A program made the translations under genes and the position numbers. This document shows, in pieces, positions 37,496 through 46,432 of a stretch of DNA of 64,000 bases (its first letter is position 1; every line of letters begins with the position of its first letter). Source of the DNA: an uncultured Cohaesibacter sp. (lineage in GTDB: Bacteria; Pseudomonadota; Alphaproteobacteria; Rhizobiales; Cohaesibacteraceae); assembly GCF_963677725.1 (NCBI RefSeq), contig NZ_OY782507.1, positions 1,550,001-1,614,000 of the forward strand, written 5' to 3'. The notes below the pieces were generated by a model, which saw nothing but the letters and a program-made list of their open reading frames with translations, did no database searches and was not told where the DNA came from.

Positions 37496-38485
37496 ATGAA
37501 AAGATCAGTTCAGTTCATGCTCGCAGCCTTTAGCGCTGCGCTTGTCGCCGGGCCTGCATTCGCCGAATTCCCCGAGCGCAACATTGAAAATATCTACCCA
37601 TGGTCACCGGGTGCAACCATGGCAGCCAGCCAGGTGATTGCTGATGCCATGGGGCAGGAGCTAGGCGTCAACATCTCTGTTGTCTCCACACCGGGCGCAG
37701 GTGGCGTGAAGGCGTTTGAAACCGCCAACTCCCGCCCTGCCGACGGCTATACCTTGTATGACGGCTACGTCGCTCCGCTGGTCATCCAGCCGATGCGCGG
37801 CAATGCCAAATGGAGCTACAAAGATTTTGTGCCTCTCTGGTCTGCAACGTCGAACAGCTTCGCCATCGCCGTACGGCCGGATGATGATCGTTTCAAAAGC
37901 GTCACAGATTTGCTCGAATATGCTAAGGCACATCCGGGTGAATTGCGCTATTCTCCGGGTGTTGCCGGTGGTCTGCCCCACATGGTGGGTGCAAAAGTCC
38001 TGCAGGTCTCGGACGCTCCGGCACAGCTCGTTCCCTATCCTGAAATCGATCAGGCCATCCGCGATATGCGTGGCGGTATCCTCGATTTCATGATCACCAA
38101 CCCGGGCGTTTATAACATCAACAAGGAAGACATGCGTATTCTGGCCGTCTTGTCGACCCTGCCGGATTCCTCCAAAACTTATGATGGCGCGCCGTTGATT
38201 GGTGAATTCGGCATCGACATGGGCATGAAAAACCTGTCACCCATGGGTTGGAACTGGTGGCTCGTCAAGAAGGGCACCCCGGAAGACGTCGTCGCCAAGC
38301 TGCGCGATACCATGGGCAAGGTGATGAACAGCGAAGCAGTTCAAAGTAAACTGCTTAGCATGGGTTATGTGCCGACCCTGTTCGCGCCGGAACAATATGA
38401 CGAAATCGTCGGGCCGGTTGCTGAAGAGCTGCAGAGCGCCATTGATGCCCTAACCTGGGAACAGGATCAGCTCAAGGCGAAATAG
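37496..38485 (+). CDS. tctC: Tripartite tricarboxylate transporter substrate-binding protein, TctC family
   Basis: This 329-residue Bug/TctC-type periplasmic protein has a signal peptide (residues 1-23, ending GPAFA). The early fold segment is IENIYPWSPGATMAASQVI and the ligand loop is VSTPGAGGVKAFETANSRPA. It lies 20 bp after the sulfatase with GGAGG before the ATG, so it is in the same operon. It presumably captures a sulfate-ester-bearing or related carboxylate; this is inferred from context. A 13-bp perfect hairpin follows the gene. Confidence 0.9.
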   Translation: MKRSVQFMLAAFSAALVAGPAFAEFPERNIENIYPWSPGATMAASQVIADAMGQELGVNISVVSTPGAGGVKAFETANSRPADGYTLYDGYVAPLVIQPMRGNAKWSYKDFVPLWSATSNSFAIAVRPDDDRFKSVTDLLEYAKAHPGELRYSPGVAGGLPHMVGAKVLQVSDAPAQLVPYPEIDQAIRDMRGGILDFMITNPGVYNINKEDMRILAVLSTLPDSSKTYDGAPLIGEFGIDMGMKNLSPMGWNWWLVKKGTPEDVVAKLRDTMGKVMNSEAVQSKLLSMGYVPTLFAPEQYDEIVGPVAEELQSAIDALTWEQDQLKAK

Positions 38486-38515
38486 GACCGAACCTTTATC
38501 GACGCAGTAAACCTT

Positions 38516-38543
38516 TGTTGTCCCCGATTGATCGGGGACAACA
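38516..38543 (+). promoter_or_regulatory. Intercistronic hairpin between tctC and tctB
   Basis: A perfect 13-bp stem, TGTTGTCCCCGAT (38516-38528) with ATCGGGGACAACA (38531-38543), has a 2-base loop in the 76-bp gap and no T run. It is likely to stabilise the upstream binding-protein message or attenuate the permease genes. Confidence 0.6.
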
Positions 38544-38561
38544 GCCACAGGACCACAGGAT

Positions 38562-39053
38562 ATGTCAAACCTGAGAAAATATGCCTATGACTGGATCGCA
38601 TGTCTGTTTTTTCTGACCATACCGATCATCATGCTCCACCAGATCGAAACCTCGCTTGTGGAGCAGGGGGTCGCCAGCGGTGGCCCGATGCAGAACGCGG
38701 CTATATTTCCTCGCATCGTTGCATGGATCCTGATCGGTCTGGCGGGACTGAATGTTTTGCGTGTTCTGTTTGGCAAGATTTCCCATTTCTCGCCCATTGA
38801 GGCGACGGACACCACCGGACGGGCGCTCGTCGCGACTGCCATGTTTGTTGTCTACCTGATTGTCCTGCCAATCCTTGGCTATCACATCATGACGATCATT
38901 CTGCTTGCCGCTCTTTTCCGGCTGCTTGGACTTTCGATGTTCCTCTCCGGCTTGGGAGCGGTCGTCGCATCCCTCGGTGTTGCCTATGTGTTCGAAGGCT
39001 TGCTCAACGTGGTCCTTCCCGTCGGCATCTTCGAAATTGTCGTCTTTTCCTAA
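38562..39053 (+). CDS. tctB: Tripartite tricarboxylate transporter small permease, TctB family
   Basis: This 163-residue protein has four predicted membrane helices (about 10-28, 45-65, 85-118, 122-160), the TctB pattern. It sits between tctC and tctA with 76-bp and 14-bp gaps. The large permease start overlaps its ribosome-binding area. The call rests on topology and gene order. Confidence 0.87.
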   Translation: MSNLRKYAYDWIACLFFLTIPIIMLHQIETSLVEQGVASGGPMQNAAIFPRIVAWILIGLAGLNVLRVLFGKISHFSPIEATDTTGRALVATAMFVVYLIVLPILGYHIMTIILLAALFRLLGLSMFLSGLGAVVASLGVAYVFEGLLNVVLPVGIFEIVVFS

Positions 39054-39067
39054 GAGGAGTGATCCAG

Positions 39068-40630
39068 ATGCTAGACCTTCTCGTTCAGGGTGCTCCACTC
39101 TTCTTCACGTTTCAAACCATCCTGCTGACTGCCATGGGCATTGTTGCCGGTTTGATGATCGGTGTACTGCCCGGCCTCGGCCCTTTGATGGGCATTGTTC
39201 TGATGCTGCCGGTAGCCTTTCACCTGCCTCCCATTTCCGCAATGGGTATGCTGATCGCCATCTATGTCGGCGGCTCCGCCGGTGGCTCCATTTCCGCCAT
39301 TCTGCTGCGCATCCCCGGAACACCCCTTGCTGCAGCAACCCTGTTTGACGGCTATCCCATGGCCCAGAAGGGGCGTAGTCAGGATGCCATAGGACTGTCA
39401 ATTTCCGCCTCTGCTCTTGGCGGTCTTGTTGGCGGCATGGTGCTGTTGTTCTTCTCTCCGCTTCTGGCGAAATTTGCCCTGCGCTTTGCGCCACCAGAAT
39501 ATGCAGCCATGGCGCTGCTTGGTCTGATGACCATCGCCATCGTCTCGGATGGATCTGCCATCAAGGGCATGCTCGCAGGCGCATTGGGGCTTGCCCTTGC
39601 CTCGATAGGTACGGATGAGTTCACCCAAGCCTATCGTTTCACCTTTGGCAACTTCAACCTCAGCAGTGGTCCCCATCTGGTGGCTGTTGTCGTGGGCTTG
39701 TTTGCGCTCTCTGAGCTTTTCTTCCAGATTGAGCGCGGCGGCTTTCTCGAACATCCCAAGATTCAGAAACTCAAGATCTCGTTCCGAGGCATCCGGCTGG
39801 CCTTGTCACATAAGATCAATCTCATCCGCTCCGCTCTCATTGGCACCTTTCTTGGCGCCATTCCCGGCGCTGGGGGCGATGTCAGTGCCTTCATCTCCTA
39901 TGCCGTTGCCAAGCGTGCAGCAGGGCCTGACGCCGGATTTGGCGAAGGGGCAGAGGGTGGCGTGGTGGCAACGGAGGCGGCCAACAATGGCTGCTGTGGT
40001 GGGGCGCTGATCCCGACCCTGTCGCTCGGCATTCCCGGGGACGCTTCAACCGCCGTGCTTCTTGGTGCGCTCTATCTTCTGGGCTTCTTCCCCGGTCCTG
40101 AGCTGTTTCGCTACAATCCCGACATCGCCGGTGGCATCTTCATCGCCTACATAATGGGCAACATCGCATTGCTCGTTCTGGGCATCGTGCTGGTGCCATT
40201 CTTTGGCTCTGTTCTCAAGCTTCAGAAAGCCTGGTTGCTACCCGGTGTTCTGCTGCTCTCCACCATCGGAACATTCGCGCTGCAGAATTCGGTGTTTGAT
40301 CTCTGGGTGATGTTTACCTTCGGTGTGATCGGCTATCTGCTTCGCAAATCGAGCTATCCCTTGGCGCCTATTCTGATCGGCATGATCCTGGGCCCGATTC
40401 TTGAAAATAACTTCCGCCGCGCGCTGCTGATTTCCCGCGATGGACCGATGATCTTTGTCGAACGTCCCATTTCCGCAGTCATTCTGTCGATTGTCACAAT
40501 CATGTTGCTCTATGTGATCTACGACACCATCCGGTCGGCCAAATCGAGAAACAAGGCGCAAAAAGCCAAGGACCATATGCAAACAGCCGTGGAAACCTAC
40601 AAGGAAAGCCACCCGCAGACGTCAGACTGA
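39068..40630 (+). CDS. tctA: Tripartite tricarboxylate transporter large permease, TctA family
   Basis: This 520-residue membrane protein has the TctA signatures MIGVLPGLGPLMGIVLMLP near 30-48 and FLGAIPGAGGDVSAFISYAV near 265. The ATG at 39068 has GAGGAG eight bases upstream; a GTG three codons earlier is also open. It completes a sulfatase-tctC-tctB-tctA operon. The charged C-terminal tail (about 485-520) is cytoplasmic and slightly longer than in the first TctA of the window. Confidence 0.92.
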   Translation: MLDLLVQGAPLFFTFQTILLTAMGIVAGLMIGVLPGLGPLMGIVLMLPVAFHLPPISAMGMLIAIYVGGSAGGSISAILLRIPGTPLAAATLFDGYPMAQKGRSQDAIGLSISASALGGLVGGMVLLFFSPLLAKFALRFAPPEYAAMALLGLMTIAIVSDGSAIKGMLAGALGLALASIGTDEFTQAYRFTFGNFNLSSGPHLVAVVVGLFALSELFFQIERGGFLEHPKIQKLKISFRGIRLALSHKINLIRSALIGTFLGAIPGAGGDVSAFISYAVAKRAAGPDAGFGEGAEGGVVATEAANNGCCGGALIPTLSLGIPGDASTAVLLGALYLLGFFPGPELFRYNPDIAGGIFIAYIMGNIALLVLGIVLVPFFGSVLKLQKAWLLPGVLLLSTIGTFALQNSVFDLWVMFTFGVIGYLLRKSSYPLAPILIGMILGPILENNFRRALLISRDGPMIFVERPISAVILSIVTIMLLYVIYDTIRSAKSRNKAQKAKDHMQTAVETYKESHPQTSD

Positions 40631-40913
40631 CAGGGTGACCACAGCACCCGTGATTGAGCGGTCCGATACGAACAATGGTGTTACAGCAGGAAGAAAATGA
40701 TGCACCTCAAGCATTTGCTTATGCGTTTGTTGATATGGAACAAGAAACGATATCATCCGGAGAAGCATTATCTTCGAGGTCCTGGCCCTGCGTGTCAGAA
40801 AACGCAGAAAAGCAAGCAACTCAACTGAGTTGAGCCCATTGTGAGCGGTGTATGCAGCTGATGATATGGCGCGGCTTGGCAGCCTTCAAACCAACGAACG
40901 GGAGCTTTGTTTC

Positions 40914-42242
40914 ATGACCGCCCAGACAAATCATCCGTTTCAGGTCATGGCCAAGCCCATCGGCCCGCGCTGCAATCTCGATTGCAAATATTGCTATTAT
41001 CTCGAGAAGGAAAGGCTCTATCCCGAAACCAAGCGTTTCGAGATGAAACAGGATGTTCTAGAAGCCTACATTCGGGACTATATCGCCTCGCAAGAGGGGA
41101 TGCCGGGGGACGAAATCTGGTTCAACTGGCAGGGCGGTGAACCCACCATTTTGGGCGTGGATTATTTCCGGCGCATCGTCGCACTGCAAAAGCAATATCG
41201 CCGATCCGGCAAACGCATCCGCAACGCCTTGCAGACCAACGGCACCTTGCTGGACAACGATTGGGCCGAGTTTTTCAAGGTACATGATTTCCTCATAGGC
41301 CTCAGTCTCGACGGCCCTGAGGCGCTGCATGACGGCTACCGCGTCGACCGTGCGGGACGTCCCAGCTACGCGGCTGTCATGGAGGGTCTGTCGCTGTTGA
41401 AGCTGCATGGCGTGGCCTTCAACATCCTCACGGTGGTTCACAGCGAGAATGTCCGACACCCCAAAGACGTTTACCGCTTCCTACGCGACATTGGCGCTGA
41501 GCATATCCAGTTCATCCCCATTGTAGAACGCAGCGCCGACGGTGAAACATTGGCCTCTGCTCCCCAGATTGACGAGGACGGCGTGGACTATTTCGTCACG
41601 CCATGGAGCGTTCTGCCGCGTGCCTATGGGGCATTCCTATGCGCAGTGTTCGATGAATGGGTGAGGCACGATATCGGGCGCATCTTTGTGCAGTTCTTCG
41701 ATGTTCAACTTGGGCTCGCGATGGGGGCTCCGTCCAGCCTGTGCTGGTTTTCCGAGACCTGCGGACAGGGACTCGCTATCGAGCATAATGGGGATATTTA
41801 TGCCTGCGATCACTATGTCTATCCCGAATATCGCCTTGGCAACATTCTCACCACACCAATAAGGGCGCTCGCCGCATCCGAGGAACAGTTACAGTTTGGC
41901 CTCGCCAAGCGGGACAGCTTGCCAAGCGAGTGCCGGACCTGTGACATCCGCTTTGCCTGTCAGGGCGGATGCCCCAAGCACCGCTTTCTCAAAACGTCGG
42001 ATGGAACGGTGGGGCTCAATTATTATTGTCGCTCCATGAAGCAATTCATGAAGCACGCCGGCCCGTGTTTGCAGGCTATGTCCCGCCTCATTCGCTCCGG
42101 GCGCTCTGCCTCCGATATCATGGTGGAAATGACAAAGGGGACTGTTGCGTCGGCCTCAGGCGGGACCAGTGTCGTGAAAGTCGGCCGTAACGATCCATGT
42201 CCTTGCGGCAGCGGAAAGAAATTCAAGGCATGCTGCGGTTGA
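40914..42242 (+). CDS. Anaerobic-type sulfatase maturase (radical SAM, SPASM) with SEC-C tail
   Basis: This 442-residue oxygen-independent maturase should convert the sulfatase active-site Cys to formylglycine. The radical SAM cluster motif is C20-NLD-C24-KY-C27 and the SAM-binding GGE follows in FNWQGGEPTILG. C-terminal SPASM-type cysteines appear as ECRTCDIRFACQGGCPKHRF. The last 20 residues form a SEC-C zinc motif, GRNDPCPCGSGKKFKACCG, which is extra to the usual family. GGGAG precedes the ATG; an upstream open frame has no ribosome site. Proximity to the C-type sulfatase strongly supports the pairing. Confidence 0.9.
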   Translation: MTAQTNHPFQVMAKPIGPRCNLDCKYCYYLEKERLYPETKRFEMKQDVLEAYIRDYIASQEGMPGDEIWFNWQGGEPTILGVDYFRRIVALQKQYRRSGKRIRNALQTNGTLLDNDWAEFFKVHDFLIGLSLDGPEALHDGYRVDRAGRPSYAAVMEGLSLLKLHGVAFNILTVVHSENVRHPKDVYRFLRDIGAEHIQFIPIVERSADGETLASAPQIDEDGVDYFVTPWSVLPRAYGAFLCAVFDEWVRHDIGRIFVQFFDVQLGLAMGAPSSLCWFSETCGQGLAIEHNGDIYACDHYVYPEYRLGNILTTPIRALAASEEQLQFGLAKRDSLPSECRTCDIRFACQGGCPKHRFLKTSDGTVGLNYYCRSMKQFMKHAGPCLQAMSRLIRSGRSASDIMVEMTKGTVASASGGTSVVKVGRNDPCPCGSGKKFKACCG

Positions 42243-42355
42243 GTAGCAAGGGCAGCCTCCCGCCCGAACCGATTGTGATCGCCAGGGAGTGCCTCAAAAT
42301 CCCGCAAATGGCCGCTTTGGCCTGCGACACCAGAAATCTCGCATCCGCAAGAAAT

Positions 42356-42437
42356 GTCCGCTTTCCGCCCTCTCGACCAGTTAGCCATTTCTGCGGAATG
42401 GAAATATTGTATTGCACCCAATGTCTGGAAAGTCCGC
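42356..42437 (+). repeat. Second dispersed repeat (R2), copy 1
   Basis: About 82 bp from GTCCGCTTTCCGCCCTCTCG through ATTTCTGCGG.ATGGAAATAT to AAAGTCCGC. It recurs at 63049-63130 with few differences. It abuts the two-module repeat at 42427. Confidence 0.75.
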
Positions 42438-42615
42438 TCACCCGTCATCTGGTCGATTGAAATGCTGCACTTCGTTCGAATGGCCGCAATGCGGAAGCGG
42501 GCTTCTGAGACGCAACCTCTACCGAGTGCCCAGTAAGGACCGCGATTGCAAATCATGACCTAGATAACGGTTTCCAACTCATGCTGCGCTGCACCAGTCC
42601 GCTTTGGGCCCAAAG
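42427..42615 (+). repeat. Dispersed two-module repeat, best complete copy
   Basis: Module 1 reads AAAGTCCGCTCACCCGTCATC ... GATTGAAATGCTGCACTTCG, then TTCGAATGGCCGCAATGCGGAAGC. After about 35 bp module 2 reads GGACCGCGATTGCAAATCATG ... CTAGATAACGGTTTCCAACTC, then ATGCTGCGCTGCACCAGTCCGCTTTGGGCCC. It serves as reference for the family. Confidence 0.75.
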
Positions 42616-42989
42616 GTGACGTTCGTCAACTGGCGTGAGCGTCAAGACGACTTCTCTGTTTCTGCCGTTCGAACGAGGTGCTGCATTTTGATGCTCAACA
42701 TGATGCGAGACAGTAATCATCCTTACGGGCAAGCCGTATGACAGCTGCGTCATTTGGGCAAAAGCGAAGGAACAGGGTGCATGGGCAAGCATCCAACCAA
42801 AACCAAACCACAACAAACTCGTGACCTTTTGGAAACTGATCCATACACAGAGTAATTCCGCCGAGCGTTTCTTAAATAGCCTCAAACAGTTCTTGGCTAT
42901 CGCCACCACAATAAAAACCGCTGAACCTTCTGGCGCGCATCACACTCGTTCCAACACTTGTCTGGATAAGGAGATTATGAGTTTAAGAC
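42616..42989. other. Gene-free stretch with possible IS5-type remnant
   Basis: Around 42827-42925 the rightward frame reads SAERFLNSLKQFLAIATT, which resembles the C-terminal end of IS5-family transposases. No intact gene is present; open frames elsewhere in the stretch are not supported. Confidence 0.3.
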
Positions 42990-43685
42990 CTAAATACTGT
43001 CGTCCTTGAAAAGGTAATCATGGTACGAAAGTTTAGCAATTTGCGAGTATCCTTTTGTCGAAAGATAATTTTCCATACGTTCAATATCGCGACATTCAAT
43101 AAGCATATAAGAAAATCGATATGCAGTGAAGTCTAAGCCCTTCAGAACATAAAGCTCCGCTCCTTCCACATCAAGTGAAAGAAGATCTATTCTTTTTGGT
43201 GCATTAGCAGTATTTAAGATCGTATTTAATGGAACAGCTTTAGCGCCAAACGAAATGTCATTTTCAATATTGCCTACGTTAGGATTGTCCAGGTCAAGGC
43301 CAATCGCGACAGAACACAAGTTGTTATATTTTATCTCAACAAATTTGTCAGGAAAGTCAAAAGGTACACAAGCGGCGCAGAATACTGCGTTGCTTTGGCT
43401 TCTTGCTGATTTACACTTATGGAAATTATGTGGATCAGGTTCGATCAAAATTCCCCGCCAATTTTTCATAATTTCAAAGTGCAAAGAATTACACTGAGTT
43501 ACACCATCATTGGCACCCAGTTCTACATAAAATCCATTGTCATAGTTGAGATACTCTGCCAGCTTCCTGTCGAGCCCGTTAAGCCCGAAATACCCACCTC
43601 TCAGAAACTTATTTTCAAGAATCCAGATTTTTCTATGAAGATTTTCTGACAAATATTTTTGAGTTAACTTTTTTAACAAACCCAT
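42990..43685 (-). CDS. FkbM family methyltransferase
   Basis: This 231-residue SAM-dependent methyltransferase of the FkbM type usually O-methylates sugars or other surface-polymer residues. The motif I region is YVELGANDGVTQCNSLHFE (about 53-72), then GILIEPDPHNF. The family signature IDLLSLDVEGAELYVLKGLD is near 168-187. GAGAG precedes the ATG. The gene is markedly AT-rich compared with its surroundings and stands alone between repeats, suggesting transfer. A relation to surface-glycan synthesis is inferred from the family. Confidence 0.88.
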   Translation of the reverse strand: MGLLKKLTQKYLSENLHRKIWILENKFLRGGYFGLNGLDRKLAEYLNYDNGFYVELGANDGVTQCNSLHFEIMKNWRGILIEPDPHNFHKCKSARSQSNAVFCAACVPFDFPDKFVEIKYNNLCSVAIGLDLDNPNVGNIENDISFGAKAVPLNTILNTANAPKRIDLLSLDVEGAELYVLKGLDFTAYRFSYMLIECRDIERMENYLSTKGYSQIAKLSYHDYLFKDDSI

Positions 43686-44517
43686 AGCGCTCTCAAATTC
43701 TCATTTTTTTGCCCGTTGAGGTTCCTGACCATAAGTTGTGGTACCCCACCATAAACGGCCGGTCAATGTGTTTTACGCCCTAAACAACGGAACCATTTTG
43801 AAGTTGAGTTTTCCTAATTTTTTCACCGAGTGAGGGAGCGACCTGAATGAAAGAATCGAGGTTTTAGGGCGCACAAAAGCCCTTTAATTCATAGCAGAGC
43901 GACGGAGATTGAAACCCCTTGAAACAAGGTCTGCTTTTGCAATCGAAGCCATTGGTCTAGCTGTTTCAGTGAATTCAAACTTCCCGCCCACCGGTCATGT
44001 GATTGCTGAAAATGCTGCACTTTGATCGAATGGGAGTATTGGTGAGGCCGATCTGCGGCCAATGCCAGCTGACCAATGACCATGTGGGGCCGCATTTGCC
44101 AATCTCGACCAACTCTCTGTTTCAACTGACCATATGAGCTTTTGATTGTTTGAACACATAACTGGTTTTAGATAGTGAGATGTGGTGATTGAGGCGGAAT
44201 GCAACAGCCTGATAGTTTTGACTGTTTGCCCTGTTATAGCTTTCACCGTTCCCTTGCCTTTTCTTTGCAGCATTTTGTCTGCCAGTTTGGGCGGCAGGGT
44301 CTGCGACAAATTGACTGTTCCAATCTAAATAATTGAAAAGTTTCGGTTAAATTCTTATTATCAATTAGGAAGTGCAAAGTCTGCCCTTCAAGAATGCCTC
44401 TATATGATGCTCTAAAACGGCTCAGGGATGGCCCTTGAAAACCGTTTCTCAAAGCCACTCGTGATGAGGCAAGAGGTTTGACGGATTGCTGATTGAATGC
44501 AAAGCAAAGGACGCACA
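43686..44517. other. Gene-free stretch upstream of bacterioferritin
   Basis: No gene was recognised. It contains a repeat copy (43979-44125). AT-rich sequence at 44325-44375 probably belongs to the bacterioferritin promoter; I could not identify a clear iron-regulator box. Confidence 0.45.
43979..44125 (+). repeat. Dispersed two-module repeat, diverged copy
   Basis: Module 1 reads CCCGCCCACCGGTCATGTGATT ... AAAATGCTGCACTTTGATCGAATGGGAG, and module 2 starts GGGGCCGCATTTGCCAATC. The copy is shortened in the middle. Confidence 0.5.
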
Positions 44518-45009
44518 ATGACCAACGACAAGACCATCGAAAATCTGAACACAGCCCTGCAAATGGAAATGAGTGCAGCCCATCAGTATCAGCTGAATGC
44601 TCAGCTGCTGGATGATTGGGGGCTGGGTAAGCTGGCCAACCAGATGCGCGAGGAAATGCGCGAAGAATGGGGCCATTCTGACCGGTTCATCGAGCGCATT
44701 CTGTATCTCAAAGGTACGCCGCGTATCGAGTTTGAGAAACCCCCTGTTCTGCATACATCCCTTGTCGATCTTTTCAAGGCGGACCTTGAAGACGAGGAAA
44801 ATGCCATCGCCACCTACACCAAAGCGGCCAAACTGGCCTATGACATCGGCGACATCGGATCCAAAGCCCTGTTTGAAGAAATTGTCCTTGATGAAGAAGG
44901 GCACAAGGGCTGGCTTGAGTTGCAGCTTGATTTGATCGAGCGGCTGGGCGAGAAAACCTATTCTGCGAAATTCATGTCGATCGGTGATGAAAACGAAGAA
45001 GGCGCATAA
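44518..45009 (+). CDS. bfr: Bacterioferritin, non-heme-type variant
   Basis: This 163-residue four-helix iron-storage protein stores ferric iron in a 24-mer. Ferroxidase ligands are retained: E17, E50 and H53 in REEWGHSDRFIERIL, and a C-terminal EIVLDEEGHKGW with Glu and His. The residue that normally binds heme in bacterioferritin (Met52 in E. coli) is Trp here (W51), so inter-subunit heme is probably not bound. AAGGACG precedes the start. Length and the FIERILYLKGTP stretch are typical for the family. Confidence 0.9.
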   Translation: MTNDKTIENLNTALQMEMSAAHQYQLNAQLLDDWGLGKLANQMREEMREEWGHSDRFIERILYLKGTPRIEFEKPPVLHTSLVDLFKADLEDEENAIATYTKAAKLAYDIGDIGSKALFEEIVLDEEGHKGWLELQLDLIERLGEKTYSAKFMSIGDENEEGA

Positions 45010-45306
45010 GGTATCTGGGCGTTCTTTTGTCAGGACTTTCTGCCTGTATCTTTTCCCTGTCTAGGTCTTTGTTAGGGGCGTGCCTCTTCAAAAGCCAAGA
45101 GAGGGCAGAAGAACGCTCCAGCTTTTGCAAGCGTTCGAAATCGGCCCAGCTCAGCTTCGAACTGGTCGGGTCGTTTTTGGGCGCTGTTAAAGGGCAATCT
45201 TCAACGCCGATTGACTTGCCGCTCACTGAACGAATGGCTGCAATGGGAAAGCAACCCAGCAGCGATTGCCCACCGATAAGTGCTCGTAAAGGGCCTGAAT
45301 CTCAGA
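45010..45306. other. Gap between bacterioferritin and HIT gene
   Basis: A leftward 84-codon frame (44972-45226, start MSGKSIGVEDCPLTAPKNDP) overlaps the end of bfr and could be a small basic protein. It has no known family and no convincing ribosome site, so it is not called. Nothing else was seen. Confidence 0.35.
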
Positions 45307-45783
45307 TTAAGAGCTGGGATCGCAGTATTCCATTGATGTGCCACATAGGACTGTTTCAAGTTCTTTTGACAAACTTGTCGCAATTTTTGCCAATTCTGCA
45401 TCGCCGGGATGGGGAAGCGATTGATAGGTCAGATTCTGTTCGACGATGTATCGAGCAGAGGTGATATCGGTCTCCTCAACCACTGGCACAAGATGACAAT
45501 GTGCGTGGGCAATATCGCCGCCGGTGAAAAGAAGAGCTACCCTTTTTACGTCAAAAAGGGATTTCTGTGTGCAAGCAATTTTCTGACCCAAATCAATAAT
45601 TCTATGAGCGATCTCAGATGGCAAATCGTCAAAATAGTCGTAGTGCTGGATTGGAATGATCTGAACATGCCCGGGCCTGATTGGCCCTATATCCAAAAAT
45701 GCGACCAAATTTTCATCCCGGTAAACCTCATGCACTTGAATTTCGGATCTTGCAATCCTGCAGAACACGCATTCTTCGCTCAT
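45307..45783 (-). CDS. HIT family protein
   Basis: This 158-residue histidine-triad nucleotide hydrolase/transferase carries the catalytic motif as HAHCHLVPV near 95-103. The N-terminal zinc-type CVFCRIARSEI and the strand VAFLDIGPIRPGHVQIIPIQHY are typical of the Hint/Fhit superfamily. The third position of the triad reads H-A-H-C-H, the usual HxHxH. It would act on AMP- or dinucleoside-type substrates in the cytoplasm. The extended C-terminal 50 residues are not conserved. An in-frame GTG seven codons upstream is possible. Confidence 0.85.
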   Translation of the reverse strand: MSEECVFCRIARSEIQVHEVYRDENLVAFLDIGPIRPGHVQIIPIQHYDYFDDLPSEIAHRIIDLGQKIACTQKSLFDVKRVALLFTGGDIAHAHCHLVPVVEETDITSARYIVEQNLTYQSLPHPGDAELAKIATSLSKELETVLCGTSMEYCDPSS

Positions 45784-45899
45784 TGTATTAATCCCAGACA
45801 GCACTGATCGTGAAATATAGAATACTACTGTCTTATCATTTCATGTCTTCTTTGTCCGCAGAACTGGAAGCCTAAGCGTCGGAATACTACGCCGGCGCA

Positions 45900-46040
45900 A
45901 CCGAGTGTCCGCTAATGGAATATCGCGCCGCGCAATGTGTCTGATCGCGAGAGCCCTGTATGGCAGCCAGTGCTAAGCTCGCACCAGGATCACCGTTTTC
46001 GCATGATGATGCGCTGCACCAGTCCGCTTTGAGCTGATTT
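45900..46040 (+). repeat. Dispersed repeat copy without IS (unoccupied junction)
   Basis: GTGTCCGCTAATGGAATATCGCGCC continues to ACCAGGATCACCGTTTTCGCATG and ATGATGCGCTGCACCAGTCCGCTTTGAGC. The part TCCGCTAATGG followed soon by module 2 resembles the IS110 target before insertion. Confidence 0.55.
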
Positions 46041-46103
46041 TGATGACGAAGTCGCTTTGGATGATGCTTCTGATTGGTATTGACTGTCGTTGTGCGCATC
46101 CGT

Positions 46104-46432
46104 TCACGCCGGCTCAGGGATCAGCTTGGCGAGTTTGCGCAGGTTTTGAGCTGTTGCTGCGAGGTGGAATTCATCTTTAGCGCCGTTTGGTCCACGTAGG
46201 CGTAATCGATCCAGTTTCATGATACGCTTGAGATGGGCAAAAAGCATTTCGACCTTCTTCCGCCGTCGTTGAACGTCGAGATAGGTATCGGTTTGAGAAA
46301 GCTCTCTGGCAAGATCTCTCGAACCTTCATAGATGTGGCGATGTACCTTGCGAACGGGTTGCGTTGGACAGCATTTTGATTTCAGAGTGCAAAGGTCACA
46401 ATCCTTCTTGCTGGCGCGATACAGCACCATAT
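46104..46432 (-). pseudogene. IS1182-type transposase, C-terminal fragment
   Basis: About 108 residues match the end of IS1182-family transposases: a cysteine cluster (KKDCDLCTLKSKCCPTQP), then RRRKKVEMLFAHLKRIMKLD and EFHLAATAQNLRKLAKLIPE. The N-terminal two thirds with the DDE residues are missing. The break lies right next to the toxin-like remnant at 46433, so this IS probably truncated that locus before decaying. Confidence 0.8.

Noticed and set aside
42553..42909. 118-codon leftward frame
   Set aside because: Half of it lies within the dispersed repeat; composition and start do not support coding.
44972..45226. 84-codon leftward frame overlapping the end of bacterioferritin
   Set aside because: It overlaps a certain gene, has no ribosome site and no known family.
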